From: Arthrobacter sp. S41
Lineage (GTDB): Bacteria > Actinomycetota > Actinomycetes > Actinomycetales > Micrococcaceae
Length of the DNA stretch: 64,000 bases
Assembly (NCBI RefSeq): GCF_004320535.1
Contig: NZ_SIHY01000001.1
Coordinates: 496,001-560,000, forward strand
Reading direction: 5' to 3'
Shown here: piece after piece, positions 17,738 to 26,462 of the stretch
Layout of the letters: the number at the start of each line of letters is the position of its first letter
How positions within the stretch are numbered: position 1 is the first letter of the stretch
Notes under the pieces: generated by a model
The model's database searches: none
What the model was told of the DNA's origin: nothing
The model's input: only the letters and a program-made list of their open reading frames with translations
Position numbers and translations under genes: made by a program

Positions 17738-18886
17738 TTAAAGTGCTCGTCCAATAGTTTCACGCATGATCTCACTTGTGCCACCAAAGATGGTCAACAA
17801 ACGAGCCGCGGTGAAGGATTGAGCAATTGGGTACTCCATGATGTAGCCATAACCACCATGGATCTGCAACGCCTTGTCCGAAAGCTTTTTCGCGCTCTCA
17901 CTAGCCCAAAGCTTCACTTCGGCAGCTTCCTCAGCACTAAGTTCGCCCTCGTTAAACGCAACAACCGCCTGATCAACAAAGGTCTGGGTGACATGCGCCT
18001 CAGTTTTCAGGTTAGCCAGTTCAAAGCGGGTGTTCTGGTACTCGGTGAGGGCCTGCCCGAAGGTTGAACGATTGGAGGCGTGCTCCAGTGCTTGCTCAAA
18101 TGATGCGCTGGCGATGGCAGATGCTGCTACCGCAATAGCCAAGCGTGCCTGAGGCAACTGTTCCTTGACGTAGGTTAGTCCCTGCCCGATCTCACCAATG
18201 CGATCAGCATCAGAAACCTTGACCTCATCGAAGAACAGCTCCGCGGTGTCAGAGGCACGCAGTCCCATCTTGTCGAAGGGAGTGCCGTTGCTGTAGCCCT
18301 CGGAACGCTCAACCATGAACAACGAGAACGACTGCGCCGTGGCGCGACCGCTTCCACCGTCAGTACGGGCAAGCACTAAAGCGGCATCTCCGAATGCACC
18401 ATTACCAATAAAGGTCTTCTGACCGCTGAGCAGCCAACTCTCACCATCACGTACGGCCTTGGTGCGCACAGCGCGTAGGTCCGAACCAGCTCCGGGCTCA
18501 GTGAAGGCGCAAGAAGTGATCGTAGAACCATCCACCATGCGAGGAAGCCACTTGGCCTTCAGTTCATCGGTACCGTAATTGATCAAGTACGGCAGAACCA
18601 GATCATCGTGCAGATGGAAGGCCAAGGCAAGGGCTAGGTGCCCGGCACGGACGAACTCTTCATCAAGAACGACACGGAATCGGTAGTCATCGATTCCCAT
18701 TCCGCCAAACTCTTCAGGAACAGCAAGCCCAAGCAAGCCGTTCTCACCGGCTGACTGCCAAACCTCACGTGGAATCTGGTGGTCCTTCTCCCACTGGGCG
18801 TATTTTCCGGAGACTTCACGAGTATTGAACTCCGTTGCCAATTCACGGAACTGCTCGTGGTCCTCTTCAAGAAGTGCGCGTTTCAC
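17738..18886 (-). CDS. Acyl-CoA dehydrogenase
   Basis: A 382-residue FAD enzyme that introduces the alpha,beta double bond in acyl-CoA. FAD/substrate motifs CAFTEPGAGSDL (about residue 128) and GQKTFIGNGAFGD, the helix RSTFGQALTEYQ, and the C-terminal catalytic-glutamate segment HGGYGYIMEYPIAQ are visible. GTG 18886 begins VKRALLEED after AAAGG; an upstream ATG at 18952 lacks family similarity. Substrate chain length is not predictable. It lies upstream of def on the same strand. Confidence 0.93.
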   Translation of the reverse strand: MKRALLEEDHEQFRELATEFNTREVSGKYAQWEKDHQIPREVWQSAGENGLLGLAVPEEFGGMGIDDYRFRVVLDEEFVRAGHLALALAFHLHDDLVLPYLINYGTDELKAKWLPRMVDGSTITSCAFTEPGAGSDLRAVRTKAVRDGESWLLSGQKTFIGNGAFGDAALVLARTDGGSGRATAQSFSLFMVERSEGYSNGTPFDKMGLRASDTAELFFDEVKVSDADRIGEIGQGLTYVKEQLPQARLAIAVAASAIASASFEQALEHASNRSTFGQALTEYQNTRFELANLKTEAHVTQTFVDQAVVAFNEGELSAEEAAEVKLWASESAKKLSDKALQIHGGYGYIMEYPIAQSFTAARLLTIFGGTSEIMRETIGRAL

Positions 18887-19711
18887 AGGGGGAGTACCTT
18901 TCGGTGGATTGGACGCAGGCAAAAAGCACAGAGGCCTGCCAAAGTACAACATCCATTATGGGTGGTCGAGCCAACTCGCGCCTATTTGAGCTGTAAAACT
19001 TTGCATCAAGTCGCAAAATAACGCTAGAAGTCTCGAAAAACAGGGGGATAGACCCCAAAAATCAACAGATTCGAACATAGTTTCGAATATGGTGTTGAAT
19101 TTGCTGAAATGTGACAAGAAGGCAACAAGTGTTGGAGCGGAACGTCATGCGCTCGCCGAACCCCAGCCAGACTCAGCGCAAAGTGCGGAAGTCCGAAGCT
19201 GCGGTAAAACCTCCTGAGTCGGTCGGTTGATGCAACGTAGGGGCCTGAGTAGGTTAGTTCAGCTGTTCTATGGGGTGCCCCTGGTAACGACCAATTGTGC
19301 GCGAGTCAGGTGATCCGTATTTCGATGCGCATGAGTAGACAAGCGTTGAGCGGGCCTAAGGGTAATGCGAGGCCTCGATGCTAGTTGGTTGGACTAAATC
19401 TCCTCTGCACCACGTGGACCTGTGCATCCAACTGGTATTGCTCCGAAAGGTACGGGCGTCAAATCATTCACGTTACATACTGTGCCCATTGTCGAAAGCA
19501 TGTTGAGTGGGGGACCGAGCAACGGTTTGTGCGCCGCATTGAGCGGTCTGGGTGATCAGGAACGCGCTCGCCGTAGGTTCCGCGTCAGTGCCCACTGCTT
19601 TTGATTCAAAGTGAGGCAAACTGCGCATCTGCGGTTCTTGGGTTGCGTTTGTTGAACCCTGAATGGATGTAAGTACGCGGACCAGAGCTGCGTCAATAGG
19701 ACTGAGAATGC
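18887..19711. other. Gene-poor 0.8-kb region
   Basis: No protein with recognisable features or convincing start is seen. TTCGAA occurs twice (19070-19075 and 19082-19087) with a 6-bp spacer, a possible operator about 190 bp upstream of the acyl-CoA dehydrogenase. A 60-codon open frame at 19422-19604 lacks a ribosome-binding site and normal composition. The function of this stretch, if any, is unknown. Confidence 0.5.
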
Positions 19712-19753
19712 AAAAGACTCGATTCGGAACCTAAGTTCTGAATCGAGTCTTTT
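19712..19753 (-). terminator. Terminator of first tRNA-His gene
   Basis: AAAAGACTCGATTC (19712-19725) pairs with GAATCGAGTCTTTT (19740-19753), extended by GGAAC/GTTCT to a 19-bp stem with loop CTAA. On the minus strand it starts four bases after the tRNA 3' end and ends in TCTTTT. Confidence 0.85.
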
Positions 19754-19757
19754 GATA

Positions 19758-19833
19758 TGGGGTGAGTAACGGGGTTTGAACCCGCGACCTTCTGGACCAC
19801 AACCAGACGCTCTACCAACTGAGCTATACCCAC
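19758..19833 (-). tRNA. tRNA-His (anticodon GTG), copy 1
   Basis: The minus strand folds as a complete cloverleaf: acceptor GTGGGTA with TACTCAC, D arm AGCTCAGTTGGTAGAGC, anticodon arm TCTGG-TTGTGGT-CCAGA giving anticodon GTG, T arm CGGGTTCAAACCCCG, and encoded CCA. A G at position -1 (19834) faces discriminator C, the histidine identity mark. A shared 22-bp upstream box with a TATAGT-like -10 lies at 19886-19907. Confidence 0.96.
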
Positions 19834-20121
19834 CATGTTCACTTCAATACTAGTCAGACGCTCTAGAGCTGGTGACTAAGTATCGGGCAACGAGAAATAC
19901 TATACACGTAGTTTGCCGTTCAATACTAATCAGGAAAGCGTGAGCCGTTGGTTTGTGACCAGAGGCTCATTTTCGAGTCGAAATGCCGACCGGGCGTCTT
20001 TGCAAGTGTGCCATTCATCCGAGCCTTGTGGGCAAATCTTGCGCGCAAAAGAAGCGGAAGCCTAGCGTGGGCAATGGTGTCGCCAGCCGATTACCGGATG
20101 CTCGCAAGAGGGTGAACGAAG

Positions 20122-20163
20122 AAAAGGCTTGATTTGAAACCTAAGTTTCGAATCAAGCCTTTT
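20122..20163 (-). terminator. Terminator of second tRNA-His gene
   Basis: AAAAGGCTTGATT (20122-20134) pairs with AATCAAGCCTTTT (20151-20163), extended inward, with loop CTAA. It corresponds to the hairpin after copy 1 but with compensatory substitutions. Confidence 0.85.
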
Positions 20164-20167
20164 GATA

Positions 20168-20243
20168 TGGGGTGAGTAACGGGGTTTGAACCCGCGACCT
20201 TCTGGACCACAACCAGACGCTCTACCAACTGAGCTATACCCAC
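20168..20243 (-). tRNA. tRNA-His (anticodon GTG), copy 2
   Basis: The 76-base sequence is identical to copy 1 and folds the same way, with anticodon GTG, encoded CCA and G at -1 (20244). The -10-like TATAGT lies on the minus strand at 20314-20309, about 65 bases upstream. Confidence 0.96.
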
Positions 20244-20459
20244 CATGTTTGCTTTATTACTAGTCAGAATGCATTTGAAAACTGATTTCGTATCTGGCAA
20301 CGAGAAATACTATACACATATTTCTCACCTATTAGCCAATCGGGAACCCCAGGGGCGCTATGCAGTGCATCACTCTGCGCCCCAAGGGTTCCGGCGCGAC
20401 TACTGGTCGTCGCTGGTAACGATTTGAGCTGCTACAGCTTTGGCCTCGTCAGTGCTTGG

Positions 20460-21014
20460 TCAGGGAGCTGGAACCATGATGGTCTCTCGGTAGTACCGAA
20501 GCTCATCAATCGAATCTTGAATGTCGCCTAGGGCACGGTGGTTGCCGGTCTTGGCAGGGGCCGCATAGTGCGCCTTCGGGTACCAGCGACGGCTCAGTTC
20601 CTTCAGCGTGGAAACATCGATGATCCGGTAGTGCAGGTGCTCAATCACTTCAGGCATATCCCGAGCCAAGAAGTTCTTGTCTGTCCCTACCGAGTTGCCA
20701 CCGAGCAGCGCTTTATTGGCTTCAGGAACATGCTTCTTGATGTACTCCACCACGATGCGCTGGGCTTCATCCATGCTCAAACCCTGTTCCAGCTCTGGGA
20801 GCAAGCCACTGACGGTGTGCATGTTGCGCACAAAGTCGTTCATCTGTGCCAAAGCAGCATCTTCAGGCTTGATGACAACCTGAATTCCTTCATCAACGAT
20901 TTCCAATTCGGAATCGGTGATCAGTACCGCTACTTCGATCAGTGCGTCGTTGACCAGATCCAGTCCGGTCATCTCGCAGTCGATCCATACAATTTTTTCT
21001 GAGTTACTAGCCAC
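20460..21014 (-). CDS. orn: Oligoribonuclease
   Basis: A 184-residue DEDDh 3'-5' exoribonuclease that degrades 2-5-nt RNAs and pGpG. The exonuclease motifs are IVWIDCEMTGLDL at residue 8 (first two acidic residues), GNSVGTDKNFLARDMP around 106, and HRALGDIQDSIDELRYY near the C-terminus with the catalytic histidine and aspartate. Length and sequence are typical of the actinobacterial Orn. The gene is monocistronic, lying between the tRNA-His repeat and the divergent mannosyltransferase genes. Confidence 0.97.
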   Translation of the reverse strand: MASNSEKIVWIDCEMTGLDLVNDALIEVAVLITDSELEIVDEGIQVVIKPEDAALAQMNDFVRNMHTVSGLLPELEQGLSMDEAQRIVVEYIKKHVPEANKALLGGNSVGTDKNFLARDMPEVIEHLHYRIIDVSTLKELSRRWYPKAHYAAPAKTGNHRALGDIQDSIDELRYYRETIMVPAP

Positions 21015-21226
21015 GTAACCAATCTACACTTGCACCGCGCCTGTGGGAGAGCGCACGCGGTGAAAGCACGAGTGCAAGCAGTGTCCTGCCCAAGCTAAGC
21101 GGAGAGACAATGCTAAAATCGGCAGAGAATTCTGGCTACCAAAAGACCCTCTGTCAGGGGAGCTTTTGATACGACGTAGGCCTTGAAATTCACGAATTTT
21201 GGTCCGCTACAGCACGAGGTGTCAGT

Positions 21227-22753
21227 GTGTCAGCCAGCAACTTAGAAGCAGTGCGATCCCAGCCAAACGCTGGAGTGAACAAGACGCTGCTCAGTGGCGT
21301 CATTGGCGCTTCGCTGATACTTTTTGGCTCTTTCGGCACTGGCTGGCTAGCTAGCGTTTCCCCGCTGAATCGGGATCCGTTTTTCATTATGCTGCGCACC
21401 GAATCTTCGGGCGTGATCCTCTGCGTGATTCTCTTGGCGCTTGGTTGCTGGTTGCTCTTTCGCTCCTGGTGGCGCCTAGGGCAGAAGCTTCGCGACTGGG
21501 GCGAAGGATCACTGAAGATTGTTCGCCGGGCGGTCTGGCTGTGGAGCATTCCCATGTTTGTGGCCCTGCCAATCATGAGCCGCGATGCTTTTGCCTACCT
21601 TGGCCAGGGGCGACTGGTGGTAGCCGGTCAGGACCCATATGTTGATGGCATCTCAAGTTTGAACAATTGGTTCCAGCTGGGGACCGACACCATGTGGGCT
21701 CAAGATGGGACCCCGTATGGGCCACTCTTTCTTTCCATTGAATACTTGGTAGCCAAACTGGTTGGTGGCTCTACCGACGCCGCCATCCTCGCGTTCCGCG
21801 CTATCGCGTTTATCGGTGTTCTTCTTTGCTTGCATTTTGTGCCAAAGCTTGCTGAACTTCACGGGGTATCGGGGGCAAAAGCTACCTGGATGACTGTGGC
21901 AAACCCGTTGTTCCTGGTGAACTTTGTGGCCAGCGCGCACAACGATGCTTTGATGACTGGACTGTCCGTATGGGCCGTTTACCTAGCGTGCAAGCGTCAC
22001 GGTTTCTGGGCCATCGTTGTGTTGGCCGCTTCCATCGGAGTCAAGCCGATCACGTTGGTTCTATTGCCATTTATCGGTCTGCTTTGGGCCGGGCCCGAGG
22101 CCAAATGGCCACGCCGTATCTTGTATTGGGTCTATTCAGGTCTGATCTTCCTGGCACTGATGACCTTCGTTGGCTGGTTGAACGGCTACTGGTTCGGTTG
22201 GCTAGATGTCATGCTTCACTACACCGGTTCTGGATTCTCAATCTTTGCCCCGCTGGGTTTGATGACCGTCGCAATGACGAGCATCTTCCACTCGTTTGGG
22301 CTTGAATCAACCGGAGTGCTCCCAACCATCAGCACCATTGGTCGTCTGCTCGGTGTTGGCGTAGCCATGGTGTTGATGTTCCGTGGAAAGTACTCACATT
22401 TGGTTCAGCGCATGGCCATTGCCTATTCGGCCATTGTGGTTTTGTCCCCAGTCATTCAGCCTTGGTACCTCTTGTGGCTTCTGCCGTTCTTCGCGGTCAC
22501 CGGACTTCGCGATGACTGGCAGATGCTGTGGCTACACTTGACCACTATTTTCTTCTTGGCCTACCAAGCTGCCGACCAAATTTTCGTCTGGCAATTCTTG
22601 CAAGAATCCCTGGTGCCTCGCGTACAAATGATTTCTTGGGGAACCTCCATCGCTTGCGCCGTCTATCTTGTCTTCTTTGATCGGAAAACCAAGTCAATTG
22701 TCCCTGACCTCTTGAGCTCAACTAATTGGCTGACAAAGGAAAAGAAGGCCTAG
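21227..22753 (+). CDS. mptB: Polyprenol-phosphomannose-dependent alpha-1,6-mannosyltransferase, MptB-like (1)
   Basis: A 508-residue GT-C integral membrane enzyme with about 12 spans. It uses polyprenyl-phosphomannose on the outer membrane face to extend the alpha-1,6-mannan core of lipomannan-type lipoglycans. Family motifs are SRDAFAYLGQGRLVVAGQDP (about residue 118), with acidic residues in the first periplasmic loop, and VIQPWYLLWLLPF near the C-terminus. GTG 21227 follows GAGGTG. The stop overlaps the GTG of the next gene (TAGTG), a paralogue, so the two are co-translated. Confidence 0.88.
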   Translation: MSASNLEAVRSQPNAGVNKTLLSGVIGASLILFGSFGTGWLASVSPLNRDPFFIMLRTESSGVILCVILLALGCWLLFRSWWRLGQKLRDWGEGSLKIVRRAVWLWSIPMFVALPIMSRDAFAYLGQGRLVVAGQDPYVDGISSLNNWFQLGTDTMWAQDGTPYGPLFLSIEYLVAKLVGGSTDAAILAFRAIAFIGVLLCLHFVPKLAELHGVSGAKATWMTVANPLFLVNFVASAHNDALMTGLSVWAVYLACKRHGFWAIVVLAASIGVKPITLVLLPFIGLLWAGPEAKWPRRILYWVYSGLIFLALMTFVGWLNGYWFGWLDVMLHYTGSGFSIFAPLGLMTVAMTSIFHSFGLESTGVLPTISTIGRLLGVGVAMVLMFRGKYSHLVQRMAIAYSAIVVLSPVIQPWYLLWLLPFFAVTGLRDDWQMLWLHLTTIFFLAYQAADQIFVWQFLQESLVPRVQMISWGTSIACAVYLVFFDRKTKSIVPDLLSSTNWLTKEKKA

Positions 22754-24270
22754 TGACAGTGCTGGAAATTCGCCGGAAATTACAGGGGGAAAGTCTGCGA
22801 TCGCTTGGATGGCAGGGCTTTGCAGCGTCGGTGATGATCACCGTCGCGTCCTGGGGGATTGGCTGGTTTCCGCGCAATCAGCTCTCGCCGATAGCTCGGA
22901 GTGGATTCTTCATCGAATTTCGTACCGAGTCGAGCGGCGTCATTACCTGCATTGTGCTCATGGCCTTGGGCATGGTCTGGCTGACCCGAACGTGGGTTGT
23001 CACCCGTCCACGGGTTCAGAAGTCAACTGACATTACTTCAGGACAATTGGGCAAGCTCATCACGATGTGGTCAGCACCGCTCATGTTGAGTTTCCCCATT
23101 CTGAGCCGTGACGTATATTCCTACCTTGCTCAGGGACGAATGTTGCATGCCGACAAGTCTCCCTACGCTGAAGGGATTTCAGCCCTACCCGGCTGGTTCG
23201 ATGGAGGATCAGACGGCCTCTGGGCGCAGTCTCCGTCGCCCTACGGTCCCTTCTTCTTGGTTTTGGCCCGCATCATCTTTTTTGCCTCGAATGGCATTCC
23301 GGAAATCGGAGTGGGCCTGCTTCGCATTGTTGCGGCCCTGGGTGTACTTGGCTGTTATCACTTCACCGCAAAGTTGGCCAAGAAGATGGGACAGAATCCT
23401 AACTGGGCCAATTGGGCAATTGTAGGTAACCCACTGTTCTTGCTGACCATGATTGGCGGCGTGCATAACGACGCACTAATGATTGCCGGTGTCTTCAGCG
23501 CGTTGGCCTATGCCTATGATCGGCGCCCTGTTGCCTCAACGATGGCCTTGGCGATGGCAGTTTCGGTTAAACCGATCGTGCTTCTGGCACTGCCATTTAT
23601 CGGCTTGATTCTCCTGAACAAAAATCCATCCAAACGTGCTCGTTGGATGGTCTGGGCCAAAGTCTCTGTCCTGTCATTGATCTGGTTGACCATCATTGGT
23701 GCGGTGACAAACCTCTGGTTCGGTTGGATCCCTGCGATGTTCAGCGCCGGCGATGCGGCCTTCCCCTATGCACCGGTGGGCCTGGTCGGTTGGAGCCTTA
23801 GCAAACTGGCCGGACTGCTTGGTGGCAACGCGTTACTAGTGAACAGCATTGTCGTTCAGCTGTTCCAACTATTTGCCCTGGCCATTGTGGCTCGTCTTGC
23901 GTTGGCCAAGAACATCTCAAATCCGGTACGCCTCACAGCTTGGTCCCTGTCTGCAGTGGTCCTGCTGGCACCCATCATTCAGCCTTGGTACATTCTTTGG
24001 CTCATGGCATTTTTCGCCATCTCGCACCGGGTGTCTTGGACCTCCGAAAAATTGATGATCTATGCTTCCAGCCTCATTCTGGTTGCCGTTTTTGTTGACC
24101 AGCTTTCCATAGAGCAATGGCACACAGCATGGACGATGAAGACTTTTGCTGGTGTGCTGACTGTATTGCTGTTTGTCGGGCTCTTCCGCTTTGATTCGAC
24201 TACGCGTCGGGTTCTTGATGGTCCGTTCGGGCCCTTGGACAGCGCGGAACACCGCAACAAAAAATCCTAG
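22753..24270 (+). CDS. Polyprenol-phosphomannose-dependent alpha-1,6-mannosyltransferase, MptA/MptB-like (2)
   Basis: A paralogue of the preceding gene, 505 residues, with the same architecture: LSRDVYSYLAQGRMLHADKS near residue 115, VGNPLFLLTMIGGVHNDALM, and PIIQPWYILWLMAFF near the C-terminus. The start is GTG 22753, which overlaps the previous stop by one base and follows AAGGAAAAGAAGG. The two enzymes may extend different parts of the mannan, as MptB (proximal) and MptA (distal) do in corynebacteria, or act together; this is inference. Confidence 0.87.
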   Translation: MTVLEIRRKLQGESLRSLGWQGFAASVMITVASWGIGWFPRNQLSPIARSGFFIEFRTESSGVITCIVLMALGMVWLTRTWVVTRPRVQKSTDITSGQLGKLITMWSAPLMLSFPILSRDVYSYLAQGRMLHADKSPYAEGISALPGWFDGGSDGLWAQSPSPYGPFFLVLARIIFFASNGIPEIGVGLLRIVAALGVLGCYHFTAKLAKKMGQNPNWANWAIVGNPLFLLTMIGGVHNDALMIAGVFSALAYAYDRRPVASTMALAMAVSVKPIVLLALPFIGLILLNKNPSKRARWMVWAKVSVLSLIWLTIIGAVTNLWFGWIPAMFSAGDAAFPYAPVGLVGWSLSKLAGLLGGNALLVNSIVVQLFQLFALAIVARLALAKNISNPVRLTAWSLSAVVLLAPIIQPWYILWLMAFFAISHRVSWTSEKLMIYASSLILVAVFVDQLSIEQWHTAWTMKTFAGVLTVLLFVGLFRFDSTTRRVLDGPFGPLDSAEHRNKKS

Positions 24271-24331
24271 ATAGTCAAGATCACACATCCGGGCACAGGG
24301 CTTACTGTGGAGCATCGGCTTAGATTGAACT

Positions 24332-25450
24332 ATGCAAACGATGTTCTGGCCAGCGACCATAGCCATGCTTGGTGGTGCCCTCTTCTTGGGCGCTGCAGGC
24401 ATTTTCCTATTGGCACTTCAGTACCGTCGGCATGGTCGACTGTCTTGGCGTAGGACCATTACCACTGCTGCGGCAGCGGTGTATTGCTTCGGTTTATTCA
24501 GTTACACCATGTTGCCACTGCCTAGCTCGCGTAGTGCGGCCTGCGTTCCGGGGCGCGGTCTTCCGCAGCTAAACCCGGGGCACTTTGTTAACGACTTTCA
24601 ACTAACTATCGCCGAGCAAGGGATGCGGGGTTTTGCGACCAGTTTTACCCTGTGGCAAGTGATCTTCAACGTCATTTTGTTCATGCCCTTAGGACTTCTG
24701 GCCGTGCGCTGGCTCAGAGGAAATATCTTCACCGCCATCGTGCTTGGCTTTGCAGCGTCGCTTTCAATTGAGTTGACCCAGTACACCGGCATCTGGGGAC
24801 TGTACGACTGCGCCTACCGCGTAGCTGATGTTGATGACATAATCATGAATACCGCCGGGACACTAGCTGGCGCAGTCTTTGCCTACTTGCCCGTGTTCAG
24901 CTTCCTGACTGGTCCAAGGGAAGGGGACGCGCGATTCGCAGCTCCACGCAGGGTTAGTCGTGCACGCCGAGTACTGGCCAACGTTTTTGATCTAGCGATC
25001 ACTACCGGCGCCGTTTTTGTTATCTCAGGCGCACGCTCACTGGTAGAAAAACTAGGCGGGCCGGTGACCAACGAAAAGCTGATGAATCTGTGGATCCCAG
25101 TAGTGGTTGTCTTCTTCGTCTTCTTGCTGCCCAACCTCACCCCAGGGCGCGCATCGCTCGGACAGCGTTGCGCCTGGCTCATGGTTACCGGAGAAAACGG
25201 TGGCCCGGCGCCGGCCTGGCGAGCGGTACTGCGAAGCGTTCTTGGCTTCGGCGGGGTTACCTTCCTTTTCCAAATTTCCACCAGTATCACCGATCTAAGT
25301 CCCTACCCAGTACTGAATATGGTGCTCACCGCGTACATGGTAATTAGCACGGTATTCTTCCTTGCAGATTCACAATTGCGGGGACTGGCGGCCATGGTTA
25401 GTGGCACCGGATTTATTGATCGTCGAGCAATAAGACCTCCGGCGCAATAG
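24332..25450 (+). CDS. VanZ domain - RDD domain fusion membrane protein
   Basis: A 372-residue protein. The N-terminal half (about 1-190) is a VanZ-like domain with four spans, NVILFMPLGLLAVRW (about 112) and SIELTQYTG with VADVDDIIMNTAG (about 148-180) being characteristic. The C-terminal half (about 200-360) is an RDD-family domain: ANVFDLAITTGAVFVI, then two more spans with TPGRASLGQRCAWLMV between them. VanZ domains are tied to teicoplanin/lipoglycopeptide tolerance, but the function of this fusion is unknown. It lies downstream of the mannosyltransferase genes, 61 bp away. Confidence 0.8.
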   Translation: MQTMFWPATIAMLGGALFLGAAGIFLLALQYRRHGRLSWRRTITTAAAAVYCFGLFSYTMLPLPSSRSAACVPGRGLPQLNPGHFVNDFQLTIAEQGMRGFATSFTLWQVIFNVILFMPLGLLAVRWLRGNIFTAIVLGFAASLSIELTQYTGIWGLYDCAYRVADVDDIIMNTAGTLAGAVFAYLPVFSFLTGPREGDARFAAPRRVSRARRVLANVFDLAITTGAVFVISGARSLVEKLGGPVTNEKLMNLWIPVVVVFFVFLLPNLTPGRASLGQRCAWLMVTGENGGPAPAWRAVLRSVLGFGGVTFLFQISTSITDLSPYPVLNMVLTAYMVISTVFFLADSQLRGLAAMVSGTGFIDRRAIRPPAQ

Positions 25451-25567
25451 CACTGATCATGTGGGGCTAAAATAAGAACTGATGGCTTTTTGACCAGTAA
25501 CTTGGGGCTATCAAACTCGCTTTCGACGACATATCCGAATATTGAGAAGTTAGGTCTGCCCTGCAGC

Positions 25568-26383
25568 ATGGAAGAAAATAAGCTCGACATCCCGAATGAA
25601 CCGCACAAGGCAGTCCTAGGTACCGCTGTCGGCGCAACGGTTCTGATCGCCATTGGCGCATTCGTTTTGTCGTTCGCCGCACTGACCGACCTCGCCGAAC
25701 GTTCAGGAATTAGCCCCCGCCTAGCCTGGATCTGGCCAATCATCATTGACGGTATGATCGTTGCCGCAACCGTGGCCATCGTCGCCTTGAACGGCTTTAG
25801 CCGCAAGGCCATGGTCTACCCATGGTCACTATTGTTCTTCGGCGCAGTGGTATCCACGGCCGCAAACTCAACCCACGCGATTCTTACCGTTGATTCCATC
25901 GAAAACGGTGTGCCAGCGGTTGTTTCGGCGCTTGTGGCAGCCATGCCTCCAATCGTTCTTTTGGCCATCACTCACTTGACCGTGCACATGTACCAGAAGA
26001 AGTCAGAAGCCTCGAAGCTTCGCGCTGAATTGGAATACGACGAAGAGCAGGCCAACGCCGAGAAATACGGTGTTGCTTACGATGATGGATACAGTGCAGC
26101 GTTGACCGATGCGCAGACTGCTGAGTCCGAGCGTTTGACTGAACTGGAACAGCAGCATCAAGACGCTCTGGCTCGTGCTCGCGCCGAAGGTATTGCCAGC
26201 GCACGCGCTGATGCAAAAACCGCCAGCGCACGCGCTGATGCAAAAACCGCCAGCGCCAAGGCAAACACCCAGACCGCCCAGAATCCGCAGACCGCTGCAG
26301 CGCCAAAGGCTAAGCCAGGCAAGCCTGTAGAAGATAAGGCCCCGTTGTTTGACGACATGGCCAAGCGTCTTTCCCGTCCGTAA
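25568..26383 (+). CDS. DUF2637 (SpdA-like) membrane protein with repetitive tail
   Basis: Residues about 13-145 hold four membrane spans of the DUF2637 family: LSFAALTDLAERSGI, AWIWPIIIDGMIVAATV and SLLFFGAVVSTAANSTHAIL are typical. The family is known mainly from actinobacterial conjugative plasmids and chromosomal neighbours with unclear function. The rest is a charged coiled-coil-like tail (about 150-215) ending in a low-complexity Ala/Lys region with two perfect 9-residue repeats. ATG 25568 begins MEENKLDIP; a TTG at 25490 would extend it by 26 residues. It precedes the alarmone synthetase by 79 bp. Confidence 0.8.
   Translation: MEENKLDIPNEPHKAVLGTAVGATVLIAIGAFVLSFAALTDLAERSGISPRLAWIWPIIIDGMIVAATVAIVALNGFSRKAMVYPWSLLFFGAVVSTAANSTHAILTVDSIENGVPAVVSALVAAMPPIVLLAITHLTVHMYQKKSEASKLRAELEYDEEQANAEKYGVAYDDGYSAALTDAQTAESERLTELEQQHQDALARARAEGIASARADAKTASARADAKTASAKANTQTAQNPQTAAAPKAKPGKPVEDKAPLFDDMAKRLSRP
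26195..26248 (+). repeat. 27-bp tandem repeat inside the DUF2637 gene
   Basis: Two identical copies (26195-26221 and 26222-26248) begin GCCAGCGCACGCGCTGATG; a degenerate third start follows. Each copy encodes ASARADAKT. The length is a multiple of three, so copy-number change would leave the frame intact. Confidence 0.9.
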
Positions 26384-26462
26384 TTTCACATAGAGAATCC
26401 CGGCCGGCGAGAGCAAGTATAAGGACTAAAGCAACGAGCAGATCAGCACCTAGGAGGCAGCA

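Larger units (their letters stand above)
19712..20317 (-). repeat. Tandem duplication of the tRNA-His unit
   Basis: Terminator, tRNA and upstream box occur twice, offset by exactly 410 bp (tRNA 19758 and 20168; boxes 19886-19907 and 20296-20317). The tRNAs are identical, the upstream box is identical, the spacers have diverged, and the terminator stems differ by paired changes that keep base pairing. The copy-to-copy spacer (19834-20121) holds no recognisable gene. Confidence 0.85.

Noticed and set aside
19422-19604. 60-codon open frame in the gene-poor region
   Set aside because: No ribosome site, no recognisable features, and the surrounding sequence has no coding bias.
26195-26248. CRISPR-like repeat
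   Set aside because: Only two adjacent copies with no spacers, in frame inside a protein tail.
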